64,000 nt of DNA from Anaerolineales bacterium (GCA_016785015.1 JADHTJ010000002.1:1-64000), one strand, 5' to 3'; positions 25,394-35,837 are shown, numbered from the stretch's first letter. Notes: generated by a model not told the origin, from the sequence alone. Made by a program: numbers and translations.

Positions 25394-27625
25394 ATGGCGA
25401 TAAAAAGGATTGCAACGTTTACCAGCGGGGGCGATGCCCAAGGCATGAATTCGACCGTTCGCTCTGTGGTGCGCACCGGGCTGGATCGTGGCCTGGAAGT
25501 CTATGCCATCTACGAAGGTTATCAGGGCATGGTCGATGGTGGTGATCGCATCCGCAAGATGGATTGGGATTCTGTAGGCGGTATCTTGCAAGGGGGCGGC
25601 ACTATCATTGGTACAGCGCGTTGTGAACGTTTCCGTCAGCGCGAGGGTCGTTTGGTTGCGGCTAAAAATTTGATCGAGCGCGGCATCGAAGGGCTGATCG
25701 TCATCGGTGGAGATGGATCTTTAACCGGTGCCAATCTCTTCCGTCAGGAGTGGCCATCCCTTGTTGCTGAATTATCCCAAAATGGGGAGATTACCCCCGA
25801 GCAGGCCGAAGCTTACCCGAATATGCTGATCGTAGGTCTGGTGGGCTCCATTGACAATGATTTCTTCGGCACCGATATGACCATTGGAACCGATTCCGCA
25901 TTACACCGTATCACTGAAGCCGTCGATGCCATCTCCAGCACAGCGGCCAGCCACCAGCGCACTTTCGTGGTCAAAGTGATGGGCCGCAATTGTGGCTATC
26001 TGGCGATGATGGGCGCGCTGGCCTGCGGTGCGGATTGGGTGCTGATCCCTGAGAATCCACCCGATGTTGACGACTGGCGAGAAGTCATGGCCGAACGTCT
26101 CAAAGCAGGACGAGAAGCAGGACGCCGCGATAGCATCGTTATCCTGGCTGAAGGAGCGCGTGATCGTGATGGAAACTACATTGGCAGCAGCGATGTCGCT
26201 AAGGCGTTGGAAGAAAATTTAGGTGAAGATGTGCGCGTGACGGTGCTTGGCCATGTACAGCGCGGTGGTCGTCCCAGCGCGTTCGATCGCAATTTGGGTA
26301 CGTTGTTAGGCTATGAAGCTGTCAATGCTATTATCGAAGCGAAACCCGAAGATGAACCTTTGCAAGTTGGCTTCAAAGGGAACCGCACTGTCAGGTTACC
26401 TTTAATGCAATGCGTTGATCAAACTCACGCCGTGGCTGAGGCCGTGGAAGCCAAAGATTATAAGAGAGCCATGGAGTTACGCAGTTCTAGCTTCACAGAT
26501 GCTTACCGAACTTTGAAAACCATGGTGCGCGCAATCCCACATTCGCCTGACCCCGATCAAAAACGCTTGCGTATTGGCATACTCAACGCCGGTGCTCCAG
26601 CCCCAGGGATGAATACCGCTTCAAGAGCTGCAACCCGCCTCGGCCTTGATAAAGGCCATATTATGTTGGGCATTTACAACGGCTTCGAAGGTATGGCTGA
26701 GAATGAAGTCGAAGAGCTCAACTGGATGAGTATGGGAGGCTGGGCTTCGATGGGTGGTTCTGGTTTAGGCACCAGTCGTCTCGTCCCTAAGGGTAAAGAT
26801 CTGTATGCCATCGCCCGAACTATTGAAGTCAATCAAATTGACGCTCTGTTAGTAATTGGGGGTTGGAATGCATATGAAGCTGCCTACAAGTTATTTGACG
26901 AGCGTGCCAACTTTCCCGCATTTGAAATCCCCACAATTTGCCTGCCCGCATCGATCAACAACAACCTGCCCGGCTCAGAACTCAGTATCGGCGCGGATAC
27001 TGCGCTCAATAGTATCGTCAACGCGGTGGATAAGATCAAGCAGTCGGCGGTGGCCACTCGGCGCTGTTTTGTTGTGGAAGTGATGGGTCACTGGTGTGGC
27101 TACTTGGCCCTATTGGGTGGATTGGCCACAGGGGCCGAACGCGTTTATATGCACGAAGAAGGTGTTACGTTGAGTGACCTGCAACAGGATGTGGATAATT
27201 TGAGCCAGGGATTTCGATCTGGGAAGAAGCTGGGATTGATGATCCGTAACGAATATGCTAATAATATTTATACAACGGGCTTCATGTGCGCACTCTTCGA
27301 AGAAGAAGGTCGCGATCTCTTTGACGTTCGTCCTGCGATCCTCGGCCATCAACAGCAAGGTGGAGACCCTTCGCCCTTTGACCGCATCCAAGCCACGCGC
27401 TTAGCTCGCTTATGCCTGGATTATTTGATTGAAGAGTGTGGAAAGAGTTCGTCGCGCAGCGCCTTCATCGGGCTGGAAGAAGGCAAGTACGGATATCACG
27501 ATATGCGCGATTTTCAACGCATGGTTGATCTTGAGTACAATCGTCCCAAAGAGCAGTGGTGGTTAGCTTTGCGGGATGTGGCCAGCCTGCTGGCAAAGCC
27601 TGGGCCAGAGGTGGCTTCAGAATAA
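25394..27625 (+). CDS. Tandem-domain 6-phosphofructokinase
   Basis: The 743-residue protein is two fused PFK domains, like the eukaryotic enzyme. The N-half keeps the catalytic set: TSGGDAQGMN, VIGGDGSLTGAN, VGSIDNDFFGTDMTIGTDSAL with the proton-abstracting Asp, and VKVMGRNCGYLA. The C-half keeps the fold (ILNAGAPAPGMN, VVEVMGHWCGYLALLGG) but has GGWNAYEA for GGDGS and ASINNN for SIDND. It therefore cannot catalyse and probably serves as a regulatory half. It phosphorylates fructose 6-phosphate with ATP or possibly PPi; Gly-Gly-Asp-Gly after IGG favours ATP. It ends at a terminator. Confidence 0.92.
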   Translation: MAIKRIATFTSGGDAQGMNSTVRSVVRTGLDRGLEVYAIYEGYQGMVDGGDRIRKMDWDSVGGILQGGGTIIGTARCERFRQREGRLVAAKNLIERGIEGLIVIGGDGSLTGANLFRQEWPSLVAELSQNGEITPEQAEAYPNMLIVGLVGSIDNDFFGTDMTIGTDSALHRITEAVDAISSTAASHQRTFVVKVMGRNCGYLAMMGALACGADWVLIPENPPDVDDWREVMAERLKAGREAGRRDSIVILAEGARDRDGNYIGSSDVAKALEENLGEDVRVTVLGHVQRGGRPSAFDRNLGTLLGYEAVNAIIEAKPEDEPLQVGFKGNRTVRLPLMQCVDQTHAVAEAVEAKDYKRAMELRSSSFTDAYRTLKTMVRAIPHSPDPDQKRLRIGILNAGAPAPGMNTASRAATRLGLDKGHIMLGIYNGFEGMAENEVEELNWMSMGGWASMGGSGLGTSRLVPKGKDLYAIARTIEVNQIDALLVIGGWNAYEAAYKLFDERANFPAFEIPTICLPASINNNLPGSELSIGADTALNSIVNAVDKIKQSAVATRRCFVVEVMGHWCGYLALLGGLATGAERVYMHEEGVTLSDLQQDVDNLSQGFRSGKKLGLMIRNEYANNIYTTGFMCALFEEEGRDLFDVRPAILGHQQQGGDPSPFDRIQATRLARLCLDYLIEECGKSSSRSAFIGLEEGKYGYHDMRDFQRMVDLEYNRPKEQWWLALRDVASLLAKPGPEVASE

Positions 27626-27646
27626 TATTGCTCAGTTTGCGAAATA

Positions 27647-27683
27647 AAAGAGCGTTGCACTTTCGAAGTGCGGCGCTCTTTTT
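27647..27683 (+). terminator. Rho-independent terminator after the PFK gene
   Basis: AAAGAGCG..GCACTTTCGAAGTGC..CGCTCTTTTT forms a long stem with a TTCG-centred loop and a T-run. Confidence 0.88.
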
Positions 27684-27714
27684 GCATGATTCGTGGATAA
27701 GAATTTCTATGAGC

Positions 27715-27800
27715 TCCCTGAGCGGAGACTGAGCTTAGCGAAGTAGTAGTCGAAGGGAACGTAGGCATTTCGACTACGGCTTGCGCTTCCGCTCAACGAT
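27715..27800. repeat. CTGAGCGGA / GTCGAAGGGA quasi-palindrome
   Basis: GCTCCCTGAGCGGAGACTGAGC...GTAGTCGAAGGGAACG is answered by TTTCGACTACGGC and GCGCTTCCGCTCA. The words are those of 12552 and 15621. Confidence 0.75.
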
Positions 27801-27829
27801 AAAGTTCTAAATACAAATCGTGCTAATTT

Positions 27830-29689
27830 TCAGTCAGGCCTGCAGGGGTTATCGGGGTTAGGATCGCCGGGGGGCATGCCATCGGTGCCAGGGCCATACT
27901 CACAGACCGCCCGCCAGGGTATATAGTATGTCTGGAAATTATCTTCGTCGATGATTTGGCCATCACGCCAAACATCTCGATTAACGGTCACCACCGCGCC
28001 TTCAACCGGCCAATCCACTTGCTTGATCTCCCCCTCATCTAGTTCGGCATTCTCTTCGTAGCGCGGCTCTGGGGGATCTTGTTTGTCCGTCAGACCCGTA
28101 GTGCTCCAATCGACGGAGCGGCCATCGCTGGTGGAATAGAACTTCCAGGTCAGGTAGCTTCCCCCAACGTATGTTTCCATCAGCAGCCAGTAATCAGTAT
28201 CGTTCTTAAATTTGAAATCCACCAGCGGCACATAGACTGTAGCATCCAAACCAGCCCATTTGGCATCATGCCCGCCGCCGTAGGTCTGCTCGTAGTAGTA
28301 GACGCGATAAGCGTGGGGGTAGCGTTCGACAATCGGGAAGCCGCCGAAGAAAACTGTGCGAAATAATGTGGTACTGACCTGACATACCCCGCCGCCAACG
28401 CCTTTGATGGTGCGATCTCCGAATATGATCCAGGCTTCTGCATAACCAGTATCCAGGCTGATATCACCCAGGACGCTCGCCATAGAGAAAGTTTCCCCAG
28501 GGGGAATCAATAAGCCGTGGAATTGTGCCGCGGCCGTGGCGATATTCTGTCGTCGGGAGCTGCTGGAACCGTAATAGTAGGTGGTGTGCGAATTGACTAG
28601 CTCTGTTATCCCCAACGCTTCTGCTGTGGCATCGTCGCTGACCTGCGGAGAACTGTACTCCATATCCAGGGAGACAGTGTGTTCTCCAGCCATGACTTGG
28701 CTATTGATCTTTTGGATGGTGGTTTCTATATCAACGAATTGGCCGTAGGCAGCAGGCTGGATTAGATCTAACTGGTGCGTATCATCATTGAAGATGAAAC
28801 GCGCATTCTCGGCATTTTTCTGCAGGTCGGGGGCGATCTCGTTCAAGAAGCGGCGCAAACGCTCATTGCTGAGTCCCACTTTATATTCGGCACCTTCGGG
28901 GGTAGTAACCCGTTCGATGACCAGCATGCCTGCCAGGTCTTCGCGCGCAAAGGACCAGGGGCCGGGATCACCCTCACCCCCACCGGGAAAGTTGACGATT
29001 AACGGCGCGCTGATGATTTCTCTGGCGACCTGCGCCTGTTCATTGACATCCATGATCACCGGTGGATCCTCATCTACCACAAGCGCAATTTCCCCATCTA
29101 TCATCGATTGGGTGACAGCTTCAATTGCCATTATGGTAGTGGGGATATCCACCCGGCGGCCGATTTGCCCGGGCTGCACGACCACATCCAGACCTTCAAC
29201 ATATAAAGAAGCTTCGATGGTGGGAATATCAACCTGGGTGGCAACGGTTTCGAGATAATGCCTGGCGATGCGCTGATCGAAGGTCATCCTGATGGGTAGG
29301 CTGAATCCGTGATACCAGGTCTGGAATTGATCACCCAGGCGATCACTGATAGAACCTGTGCGCCCCAGACTATACGCCTGATGCGCATTCATTACGGGGT
29401 CAAACATTACGCCAACCTCTACTGGAGACGCGCTCCATAGCTGATCGCGATCTTTGAACAAGAGTTGCCCATTGTGAGGGTAGTTGTAATGAGTCGCCAG
29501 GGTTAAGGCTGCTTCAGCCGTAGTTCTTCCCGAGAGATCAATTCGCCCCACGCTGACCCCGGGATAGATGCGCCCAGAATAATTTATTTGAAAGCTAACA
29601 ATCAATAACACCAGCGCGAAGATGAATAAAGCCATGCCGCCGATGAATATGATCAGTAATCGTTGAAGGGGGTGAAGTGTGTTGCGCAT
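27830..29689 (-). CDS. VanW family protein with repeated peptidoglycan-binding domains
   Basis: The 619-residue protein has an N-terminal membrane helix (LLIIFIGGMALFIFALVLLIV) and two PG_binding_4-like repeats (YPGVSVGRIDLSGRTTAEAALTL; the second near FARAEDLAG region). The VanW domain starts near residue 395 (GSSSSRRQNIATAAAQFHGLLIPPGETFS) and holds the signature GVGGGVCQVSTTLFRTVFFGG. VanW proteins occur in Gram-positive and Chloroflexota genomes, with an unclear role in cell-wall biology. It is divergent from the alpha-2-macroglobulin gene and shares a 135-base promoter region with it. Confidence 0.88.
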   Translation of the reverse strand: MRNTLHPLQRLLIIFIGGMALFIFALVLLIVSFQINYSGRIYPGVSVGRIDLSGRTTAEAALTLATHYNYPHNGQLLFKDRDQLWSASPVEVGVMFDPVMNAHQAYSLGRTGSISDRLGDQFQTWYHGFSLPIRMTFDQRIARHYLETVATQVDIPTIEASLYVEGLDVVVQPGQIGRRVDIPTTIMAIEAVTQSMIDGEIALVVDEDPPVIMDVNEQAQVAREIISAPLIVNFPGGGEGDPGPWSFAREDLAGMLVIERVTTPEGAEYKVGLSNERLRRFLNEIAPDLQKNAENARFIFNDDTHQLDLIQPAAYGQFVDIETTIQKINSQVMAGEHTVSLDMEYSSPQVSDDATAEALGITELVNSHTTYYYGSSSSRRQNIATAAAQFHGLLIPPGETFSMASVLGDISLDTGYAEAWIIFGDRTIKGVGGGVCQVSTTLFRTVFFGGFPIVERYPHAYRVYYYEQTYGGGHDAKWAGLDATVYVPLVDFKFKNDTDYWLLMETYVGGSYLTWKFYSTSDGRSVDWSTTGLTDKQDPPEPRYEENAELDEGEIKQVDWPVEGAVVTVNRDVWRDGQIIDEDNFQTYYIPWRAVCEYGPGTDGMPPGDPNPDNPCRPD

Positions 29690-29748
29690 AAGATTAGAGT
29701 GTCATTTTACCAAATGATAGAGCCAAAGAGTTTTCAAAACCCTAAGGA

Positions 29749-29775
29749 TATAATGAGTATTTCTGCGGTTATAAT
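29749..29775 (+). promoter_or_regulatory. Two possible -10 boxes of the alpha-2-macroglobulin gene
   Basis: TATAAT occurs at 29749-29754 and again at 29770-29775, 50 and more bases before the ATG. No good -35 box is seen with 17-base spacing for either, so this is only a candidate. Confidence 0.4.
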
Positions 29776-29824
29776 GTAATTGCTGGCCCCATTCCCTGGT
29801 CTTTCTCTCTTAGGAGAGCTTCCC

Positions 29825-32800
29825 ATGACAAAAAAACGGTCGATGTTATCCTTCAAACACCACTGGGCGATTGCCCTGGCTAGTTTGATTTTGCTAACTT
29901 TAGCTTGTGGTTTGCCCTCAGCGCTTCAATCTCTGGCCCCAGAAGACGAACCTACGCTGCCGCCAACGCTGGTGCCTACGCAAACACCGATTCCACAACC
30001 CTTGCCCCCTGCATTGGTCGAGGCCGATCCCCCTCCAGGGAGCCGGCTGCCTTTGAATGTTTCCATAACGCTCTATTTCAACCAGGCCATGGAGCGCGCA
30101 GCGGTGGAAAATGCACTTACTATTCAATTTTCCGATAGTGAAGGTCAGATTCAAACAACGTCAGCCAATCTCTCCTGGCGCGATGATGCCACATTGGAAC
30201 TTGTTCCAGAAACTTCCTGGCAGCAGGCTGCGAATTATATATTGGAGATTTCCACGTCGGCTGGGGCAGCCAATGGACTCACCCTTATTGACCCTGTTAG
30301 TATCAACTACGCCACCGCCCCTCCATTAGAAGTTGTTCAGATGCTCCCTGAACCTGGAGTAACAGAAGTCGATCCTTCTTCCGCGGTGGTAGTGACCTTC
30401 AACCAGCCTGTAGTTCCTCTCGGTGCTGACCCTGGCACATTACCCGAAGCCCTGATCATCGATCCGCCTGTCACCGGGATGGGTGAATGGGTCAACACCA
30501 GTACTTATATTTTCTACCCTGAGACAGCTTTGTTTGGTGGTGCCACCTACTCGATCAGTGTCAACCCCAATCTGAGCAGCACCTATGGGGTCGCGCTGGC
30601 TTCTTCGACATCTTGGAGTTTCAGCACATCTTCACCGCGTTTAGTGTCTATAGAACCAGGAGACGGCAGCTTCGATGCCAATCTTGACCAATCCTTTACC
30701 TTGACCTTCAACCAGCCCATGGACACGATCAGTGTGGAGGGCCACTTCACCATGCATGATGCTAATGGTGAGTATATCCCTGGGAATTTTGAATGGGAAC
30801 AAGATGATAAGGTCGTTGTATTCACGCCATCAGAATTGCTCACTCGCAAGACAGAATATTTGCTGCAGATACCCTTTGGAGCACAGGCATCAGGGGGTAC
30901 ACCTTTGGGTGTCAGCTATGAGGCTGCCGTGTACACTGTGCCTGGGTTGATATTTATCTCAGCAGACCCTAATCGGGGGGAATTGACAAGTATCTATGAA
31001 GGTGTAACCCTTTACTTCAGTGCCCCACTTTCTTCGGACGATGATTTGTTGGAATATATCTCTATAAACCCTGAAGTGCCGGATCTGTATTATTGGCTGG
31101 GCAATGGGGATCAGAGTTTGAATATCCGCGGTAGTTATGACGCCCAAACCGAATATGCCATCACATTGCGCGAAGATATGCCCGATCCCTGGGGTGGGAC
31201 GTTAAGTTTTAGTTCTGATTACAGCTTCCAGACAGAAGCGCTGGATACGCGCCTCAACTTCGCGCACTACGGTTCTTACCTGTTCATTACCCCACAGGAT
31301 AACAGCCTGGCTGCTCAGGCGACAAATATCAGCGGCGTGGATATGGTGTTGGGCGAAGTGGCATTTGAAGATTTCGTTAGTTTTTTGGGTTCGGGTGGCT
31401 ACGATCTTCTAAACGATTATCAACCCCGCAATTTGCAGATTTGGAATCAATCGCTGGATTTGCCCGGCGACCGCATGTATAAAACCCAGCTTCTCGTGCA
31501 GCCTGATGAAACTGGTCTGACGCCCGGCTTGTATCATCTCAGCCTCAGCGCGCCCGGTGTAGATTACCCCCCAGGCCCTGCTGTATTGGTATCCAGCAAT
31601 ATCAACCTGACCTTCAAGATCAGCGCCACACAGGTTTTTGTCTGGGCCATTGATCTGCGTGACAACCAGCCAGTGCCCAACGCGCCCATTAGCGTGTATC
31701 GCAGCGATGGTACGCAGCTCGTCAGCGGCATCACAGACGAGAATGGAATATTCCAGTCGGCTATCCCAGCACAGGAAGATGTCTATGGAACCTTTTACGC
31801 CATCCTTGGCCAGCCCGGGGATGATAATTTTTCTCTCAGCTTGGATAATTGGAACGAAGGCATAAACAGCTACAATTTTGGTTTCAATTCCAATTTCACC
31901 GGGCCAGAAACCGAAGCATATGCGTATACAGATCGTCCCATTTACCGTCCTGGTCAAACGGTATCTTTCCGGGTTATCGTACGAGAACAATATAATGGCC
32001 GTTACACACCTGTAAATCTACAGAGTTTGCCTATCAAAGTGTTGAATCAGAACGGAGCGATACTGCTGGAAAACGATTACACACTTTCATCTTTTGGCAC
32101 TGTTCATGGGCAGTACACAATCCCCGAAGATGCCCAACCGGGTACTTATGAGATCGGCGCCAAGTACGGGGGCGTGCTCTTCGATGTCGCCGAGTATCGC
32201 AAGCCTGAGATCAATTTGCAGGTTGCAGAGATTGACGATACCCTGGCAGATCTCATTATCCAAGCCCAGGTAGAGGCGCGCTATTTCTTCGATGCACCAG
32301 TGGATGACCTGACTCTGACCTGGAATGTGTTCAAGGAAGATGATTATTTCTATCTCCCGGGTTATCGTGTAGGGGAGGAAAGCTTTGGTTGGATGTATCC
32401 CTATTGGATGAGGGCATATTTTGGATATTATGGGGAACATGTTGTCTCAGGGGAAGGCCAGACCAGCTCTGAGGGGGTTCTGTCCATTGAGCTTGAGATT
32501 CCCCCCGAGGAGGAAATCCAGACCTACACCCTCGAAGTCACTATGACCGATGAGAGCGGCTTCCCTGTCAGCGCCCGCACGGAATTTACTGTCCATCCGT
32601 CCGAGTACTATATTGGCATCCGACCAGATACCTGGCTGGGGCAGGCTGAAAATCAGATCACTTTTGACGTTCTAACTGTCGATTGGGGCAGAAACGCTGC
32701 TCCAAATCGAAATCTCTCGGCCATCTTCCAAAAAGTGACCTGGGTGCGCGAAGACCCCGACGATCCTTACATGCCGCCCGAAATGGTACCCCAATACACC

Positions 32801-35785
32801 GCTGTCTCCAGCGCCGATTTCCACACTGGCGACGATGGCCTTGCCCGCCTGGCCTTCACACCGCCTGAAGCTGGAACCTATCAACTCGAAATTCAGGGTG
32901 CTGATGGTGCCAAGTCGCAATTATTGCTGTGGGTTGGCGGCCAGGGTCGTGCCGTATGGCCCAATCTACCCAACCAACGTCTGCGAGTCAGCGCTGATAA
33001 AGATAGCTATGCGACCGGCGAAACCGCACAGATATTTATCCCTAACCCTTTGGGAGTGGGAACCCAAGCTTTAGTGACTGTTGAACGCGGACTAGTTTCA
33101 AGACATTTCCAGTTCACCTTGGATGAGTCAGGATACACACTGCCTCTGCCCCTGACTGAGGATGATGCTCCCAATGTGTATGTTTCGGTCAGCCTGATTG
33201 GGGTGGGCGCTGAAAACACCCCTGATTTCCGGCAGGGTTATCTCAATTTATTGGTCGATCCTGCGGCGCAGGAACTCAACGTTGAAGTGATGGCTGTTCA
33301 TGAAAGTGTGAATGTGTCTTGTGATAATGGCATTAATTGCCCCGAACACCTGGAGCCGCGCCAGGATATCACCTTCGACCTGAAGGTTACTGATGCCAAT
33401 GGGAATCCCGTGCAAGGTGAGTTTTCTCTGGCCGTCGCCGATCTGGCAGCATTAGCATTGGCTGACCCGAATTCCTTGGATATCATGCCCGCTTTCTATG
33501 GTAAGCAGCCTTTGGGCGTCAACACCAGCATGGCTCTCACCATGCATGTGCAGCGCCAGTTATTTGTCCCTGGTGGTATGGGCGGTGGCGGTGGGGATGT
33601 CATTGTACCTTTTGTGCGCGAAGATTTTCCCGACACGGCTTATTGGAATGCAGAAATTGTTACTGATGCCAATGGTGAAGCGCAAGCCGCTTTCACACTA
33701 CCCGACAGCCTGACTACCTGGCATGTTGATATCCGCGGTCTGACTATGGACACCCGCGTTGGCCAGACCGAAACACATGTTGTCACCAGCCGAAATCTAC
33801 TGGTGCGCCCGGTCACGCCCCGCTTTGCGGTCGTAGGCGATCACGTGCGCATTTCTGCCATTGTCCACAACAACAGCGATACCGATTTACGGGTGGATGT
33901 GGCTTTGCAGTCAGCTGGTTTTGTCCTCGACGACCTGACCGCAGAGTTGCAAGAATTCTCCATCGCGGCTGGGGGGCGCCAGCAAGTAATTTGGTGGGGC
34001 ACCGTGGAAGATGCCGACACGGACGTGGTGACGATGATCTTTTCTGCTTCTGGTGAAAATGCCCAGGGCGATTTGCTCTATCAAGATATCACCAAACCAG
34101 TTTGGGGCGATATCCCTGTGATGCGTTACCTGGCTCCGCAAACTTTTGGCACCGCCGGTGTGATCAATGATGGTGGCCAGCGCCTGGAATTGGTCAGTTT
34201 GCCGCGTACGTATGATCCGTCTTCGGGCGATTTGGAAGTCGAATTAGCTCCCTCCCTGGCTGCAGCGATGACTGCTGGCCTGGATGTCTTGGAACACTAC
34301 CCCTACGAGTGCACCGAGCAAACCGTATCGCGCTTTTTGCCGAACCTGGAAACCTATCGCGCCATTCAAACCCTGGGGTTAGATGCTCCAGATTTGCAAG
34401 CCCGCCTGGAACGCACGCTTGATGAAGGATTAGATCGATTGGTAGCTGATCAGAATGAAGATGGCGGTTGGGGTTGGTGGCCCAGTGGAGATAGCAATGA
34501 GTTGGTCACAGCTTATGTGCTCTTCGGCCTCAGCCGCGCTAAGGACGCGGGCGCTTTTGTTGATGATGCCGTCATCCAAAATGCATCCAACTATTTATTG
34601 ACAGTCACGTCTACTTTATGGGAAGATTTAGCAACCTGGCGGCTGGATCGCAATGCCTTTATCCAGTATGTGCTCGTCCAGGCAGGAAATGGTGGCCTAG
34701 ATCGCGTTGCCAGCGATGCCAACGAATTGTATCTGCACCGAGATCGCCTCAGTTCTTGGGGTCAGGCTATGTTGGCGATGACCATCGATGGCATAAATTC
34801 CGGGGATGAGCGCGTGGCAACCTTGTTCTCAGACTTGAATTCCACGGCTGTGCGCTCGGCAACAGGGACGCATTGGGAAGGCAGCGATACCTGGCGCAAC
34901 ATGGAAACTGCCATCTTTAACAGTGCGGTGGTGATCTACGCTTTGGCGCAAGATGATCCGGCCTCTGCAACACTGCCTGAAGCGGTGCGCTACCTGATGG
35001 CTCAGCGCGATGCCCGAGGCGCCTGGGCGTCGACCTATGATACAGCCTGGACACTGATGGCCCTCACCGAAGTTATGAGTGGCACTGGTGAGTTGGCTGG
35101 AGATTTCAGCTATTCGGCAGATATCAATGGTTCGCAGTTGGCTCAAGGCCAGGCGGGGGGAGATACGCGCCTCAACGCGGTGACATCCTCGCTGCCTATG
35201 CAGCATCTGTTTGCTGATCATCCCAATGCTCTAACCATACAGCGCGACGCCGGACCCGGACGTTTGTATTACAATACCCACTTGAATGTGCTTCGCCCTG
35301 TGGAAGATGTGGCTACTTTGGATGCAGGAATGAGTGTAGAACGCACCTATACATTGCTCAGCGATGCTCTAGAAGATCAAGAGATCGAGAACATTCGAGC
35401 TGCTTCAGCAGGCGAATCCCTAAAGGTTCATCTGACGCTTACACTGGAAAGTGAAGCGTTTTATCTGGTGGTGGAGGATTATATTCCTGCAGGAGCAGAG
35501 ATCCTGAATGCCAATTTGAAAACTAGCCAGCAGTTTGGCGAGTATGAGGTCAGCGATCCCTTTGGGGATGGTTGGGGCTGGTGGTATTTCAACGATCCTT
35601 TGATCTATGATGATCACATTGCCTGGGTGGTGGATTATTTACCTGCCGGGACCTATGAACTGACTTATACCCTGGTGCTCAACCAGCCGGGTGAATACCG
35701 CGTTATCCCCGCACAAGCCTGGCAGTTCTATTTCCCTGAAGTTCAGGGCAACAGTGCCGGGATGATTTTCGAGATTACTAAATAG
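29825..35785 (+). CDS. Bacterial alpha-2-macroglobulin lipoprotein with intact thioester
   Basis: The 1986-residue protein has a lipoprotein signal (ALASLILLTLAC28G), a Thr/Pro linker, and four or so Ig-like Big_5 domains (PPPGSRLPLNVSITLYFNQAM and repeats of V.FNQP.). Then come MG domains (TDRPIYRPGQTVSFR) and the A2M thioester region HYPYE-C1496-TEQT, with Cys and Gln both present, followed by the alpha/alpha thioester domain. Such proteins trap attacking proteases by covalent bonding at the cell surface. E. coli-like members are encoded beside a PBP1C gene; here the neighbour is VanW instead. AGGAG at 29812 supports ATG 29825. The C-terminal W-rich receptor-like domain is complete. Confidence 0.95.
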   Translation: MTKKRSMLSFKHHWAIALASLILLTLACGLPSALQSLAPEDEPTLPPTLVPTQTPIPQPLPPALVEADPPPGSRLPLNVSITLYFNQAMERAAVENALTIQFSDSEGQIQTTSANLSWRDDATLELVPETSWQQAANYILEISTSAGAANGLTLIDPVSINYATAPPLEVVQMLPEPGVTEVDPSSAVVVTFNQPVVPLGADPGTLPEALIIDPPVTGMGEWVNTSTYIFYPETALFGGATYSISVNPNLSSTYGVALASSTSWSFSTSSPRLVSIEPGDGSFDANLDQSFTLTFNQPMDTISVEGHFTMHDANGEYIPGNFEWEQDDKVVVFTPSELLTRKTEYLLQIPFGAQASGGTPLGVSYEAAVYTVPGLIFISADPNRGELTSIYEGVTLYFSAPLSSDDDLLEYISINPEVPDLYYWLGNGDQSLNIRGSYDAQTEYAITLREDMPDPWGGTLSFSSDYSFQTEALDTRLNFAHYGSYLFITPQDNSLAAQATNISGVDMVLGEVAFEDFVSFLGSGGYDLLNDYQPRNLQIWNQSLDLPGDRMYKTQLLVQPDETGLTPGLYHLSLSAPGVDYPPGPAVLVSSNINLTFKISATQVFVWAIDLRDNQPVPNAPISVYRSDGTQLVSGITDENGIFQSAIPAQEDVYGTFYAILGQPGDDNFSLSLDNWNEGINSYNFGFNSNFTGPETEAYAYTDRPIYRPGQTVSFRVIVREQYNGRYTPVNLQSLPIKVLNQNGAILLENDYTLSSFGTVHGQYTIPEDAQPGTYEIGAKYGGVLFDVAEYRKPEINLQVAEIDDTLADLIIQAQVEARYFFDAPVDDLTLTWNVFKEDDYFYLPGYRVGEESFGWMYPYWMRAYFGYYGEHVVSGEGQTSSEGVLSIELEIPPEEEIQTYTLEVTMTDESGFPVSARTEFTVHPSEYYIGIRPDTWLGQAENQITFDVLTVDWGRNAAPNRNLSAIFQKVTWVREDPDDPYMPPEMVPQYTAVSSADFHTGDDGLARLAFTPPEAGTYQLEIQGADGAKSQLLLWVGGQGRAVWPNLPNQRLRVSADKDSYATGETAQIFIPNPLGVGTQALVTVERGLVSRHFQFTLDESGYTLPLPLTEDDAPNVYVSVSLIGVGAENTPDFRQGYLNLLVDPAAQELNVEVMAVHESVNVSCDNGINCPEHLEPRQDITFDLKVTDANGNPVQGEFSLAVADLAALALADPNSLDIMPAFYGKQPLGVNTSMALTMHVQRQLFVPGGMGGGGGDVIVPFVREDFPDTAYWNAEIVTDANGEAQAAFTLPDSLTTWHVDIRGLTMDTRVGQTETHVVTSRNLLVRPVTPRFAVVGDHVRISAIVHNNSDTDLRVDVALQSAGFVLDDLTAELQEFSIAAGGRQQVIWWGTVEDADTDVVTMIFSASGENAQGDLLYQDITKPVWGDIPVMRYLAPQTFGTAGVINDGGQRLELVSLPRTYDPSSGDLEVELAPSLAAAMTAGLDVLEHYPYECTEQTVSRFLPNLETYRAIQTLGLDAPDLQARLERTLDEGLDRLVADQNEDGGWGWWPSGDSNELVTAYVLFGLSRAKDAGAFVDDAVIQNASNYLLTVTSTLWEDLATWRLDRNAFIQYVLVQAGNGGLDRVASDANELYLHRDRLSSWGQAMLAMTIDGINSGDERVATLFSDLNSTAVRSATGTHWEGSDTWRNMETAIFNSAVVIYALAQDDPASATLPEAVRYLMAQRDARGAWASTYDTAWTLMALTEVMSGTGELAGDFSYSADINGSQLAQGQAGGDTRLNAVTSSLPMQHLFADHPNALTIQRDAGPGRLYYNTHLNVLRPVEDVATLDAGMSVERTYTLLSDALEDQEIENIRAASAGESLKVHLTLTLESEAFYLVVEDYIPAGAEILNANLKTSQQFGEYEVSDPFGDGWGWWYFNDPLIYDDHIAWVVDYLPAGTYELTYTLVLNQPGEYRVIPAQAWQFYFPEVQGNSAGMIFEITK

Positions 35786-35792
35786 CTTATGG

Positions 35793-35837
35793 CCCTCATC
35801 CTCCCCACCTAACTAAGCTCGGTGGGGAGGATGAGGG
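35793..35837. repeat. Perfect 17-bp inverted repeat
   Basis: CCCTCATCCTCCCCACC and GGTGGGGAGGATGAGGG are exact complements around 11 bases. No T-run follows. It belongs to the CCCTCA/CCCC word family of 5191, 9903 and 18130. Confidence 0.8.

Noticed and set aside
35793..35837. Terminator after the alpha-2-macroglobulin gene
   Set aside because: A perfect 17-bp stem, but no T-run follows, so it is listed as a repeat.
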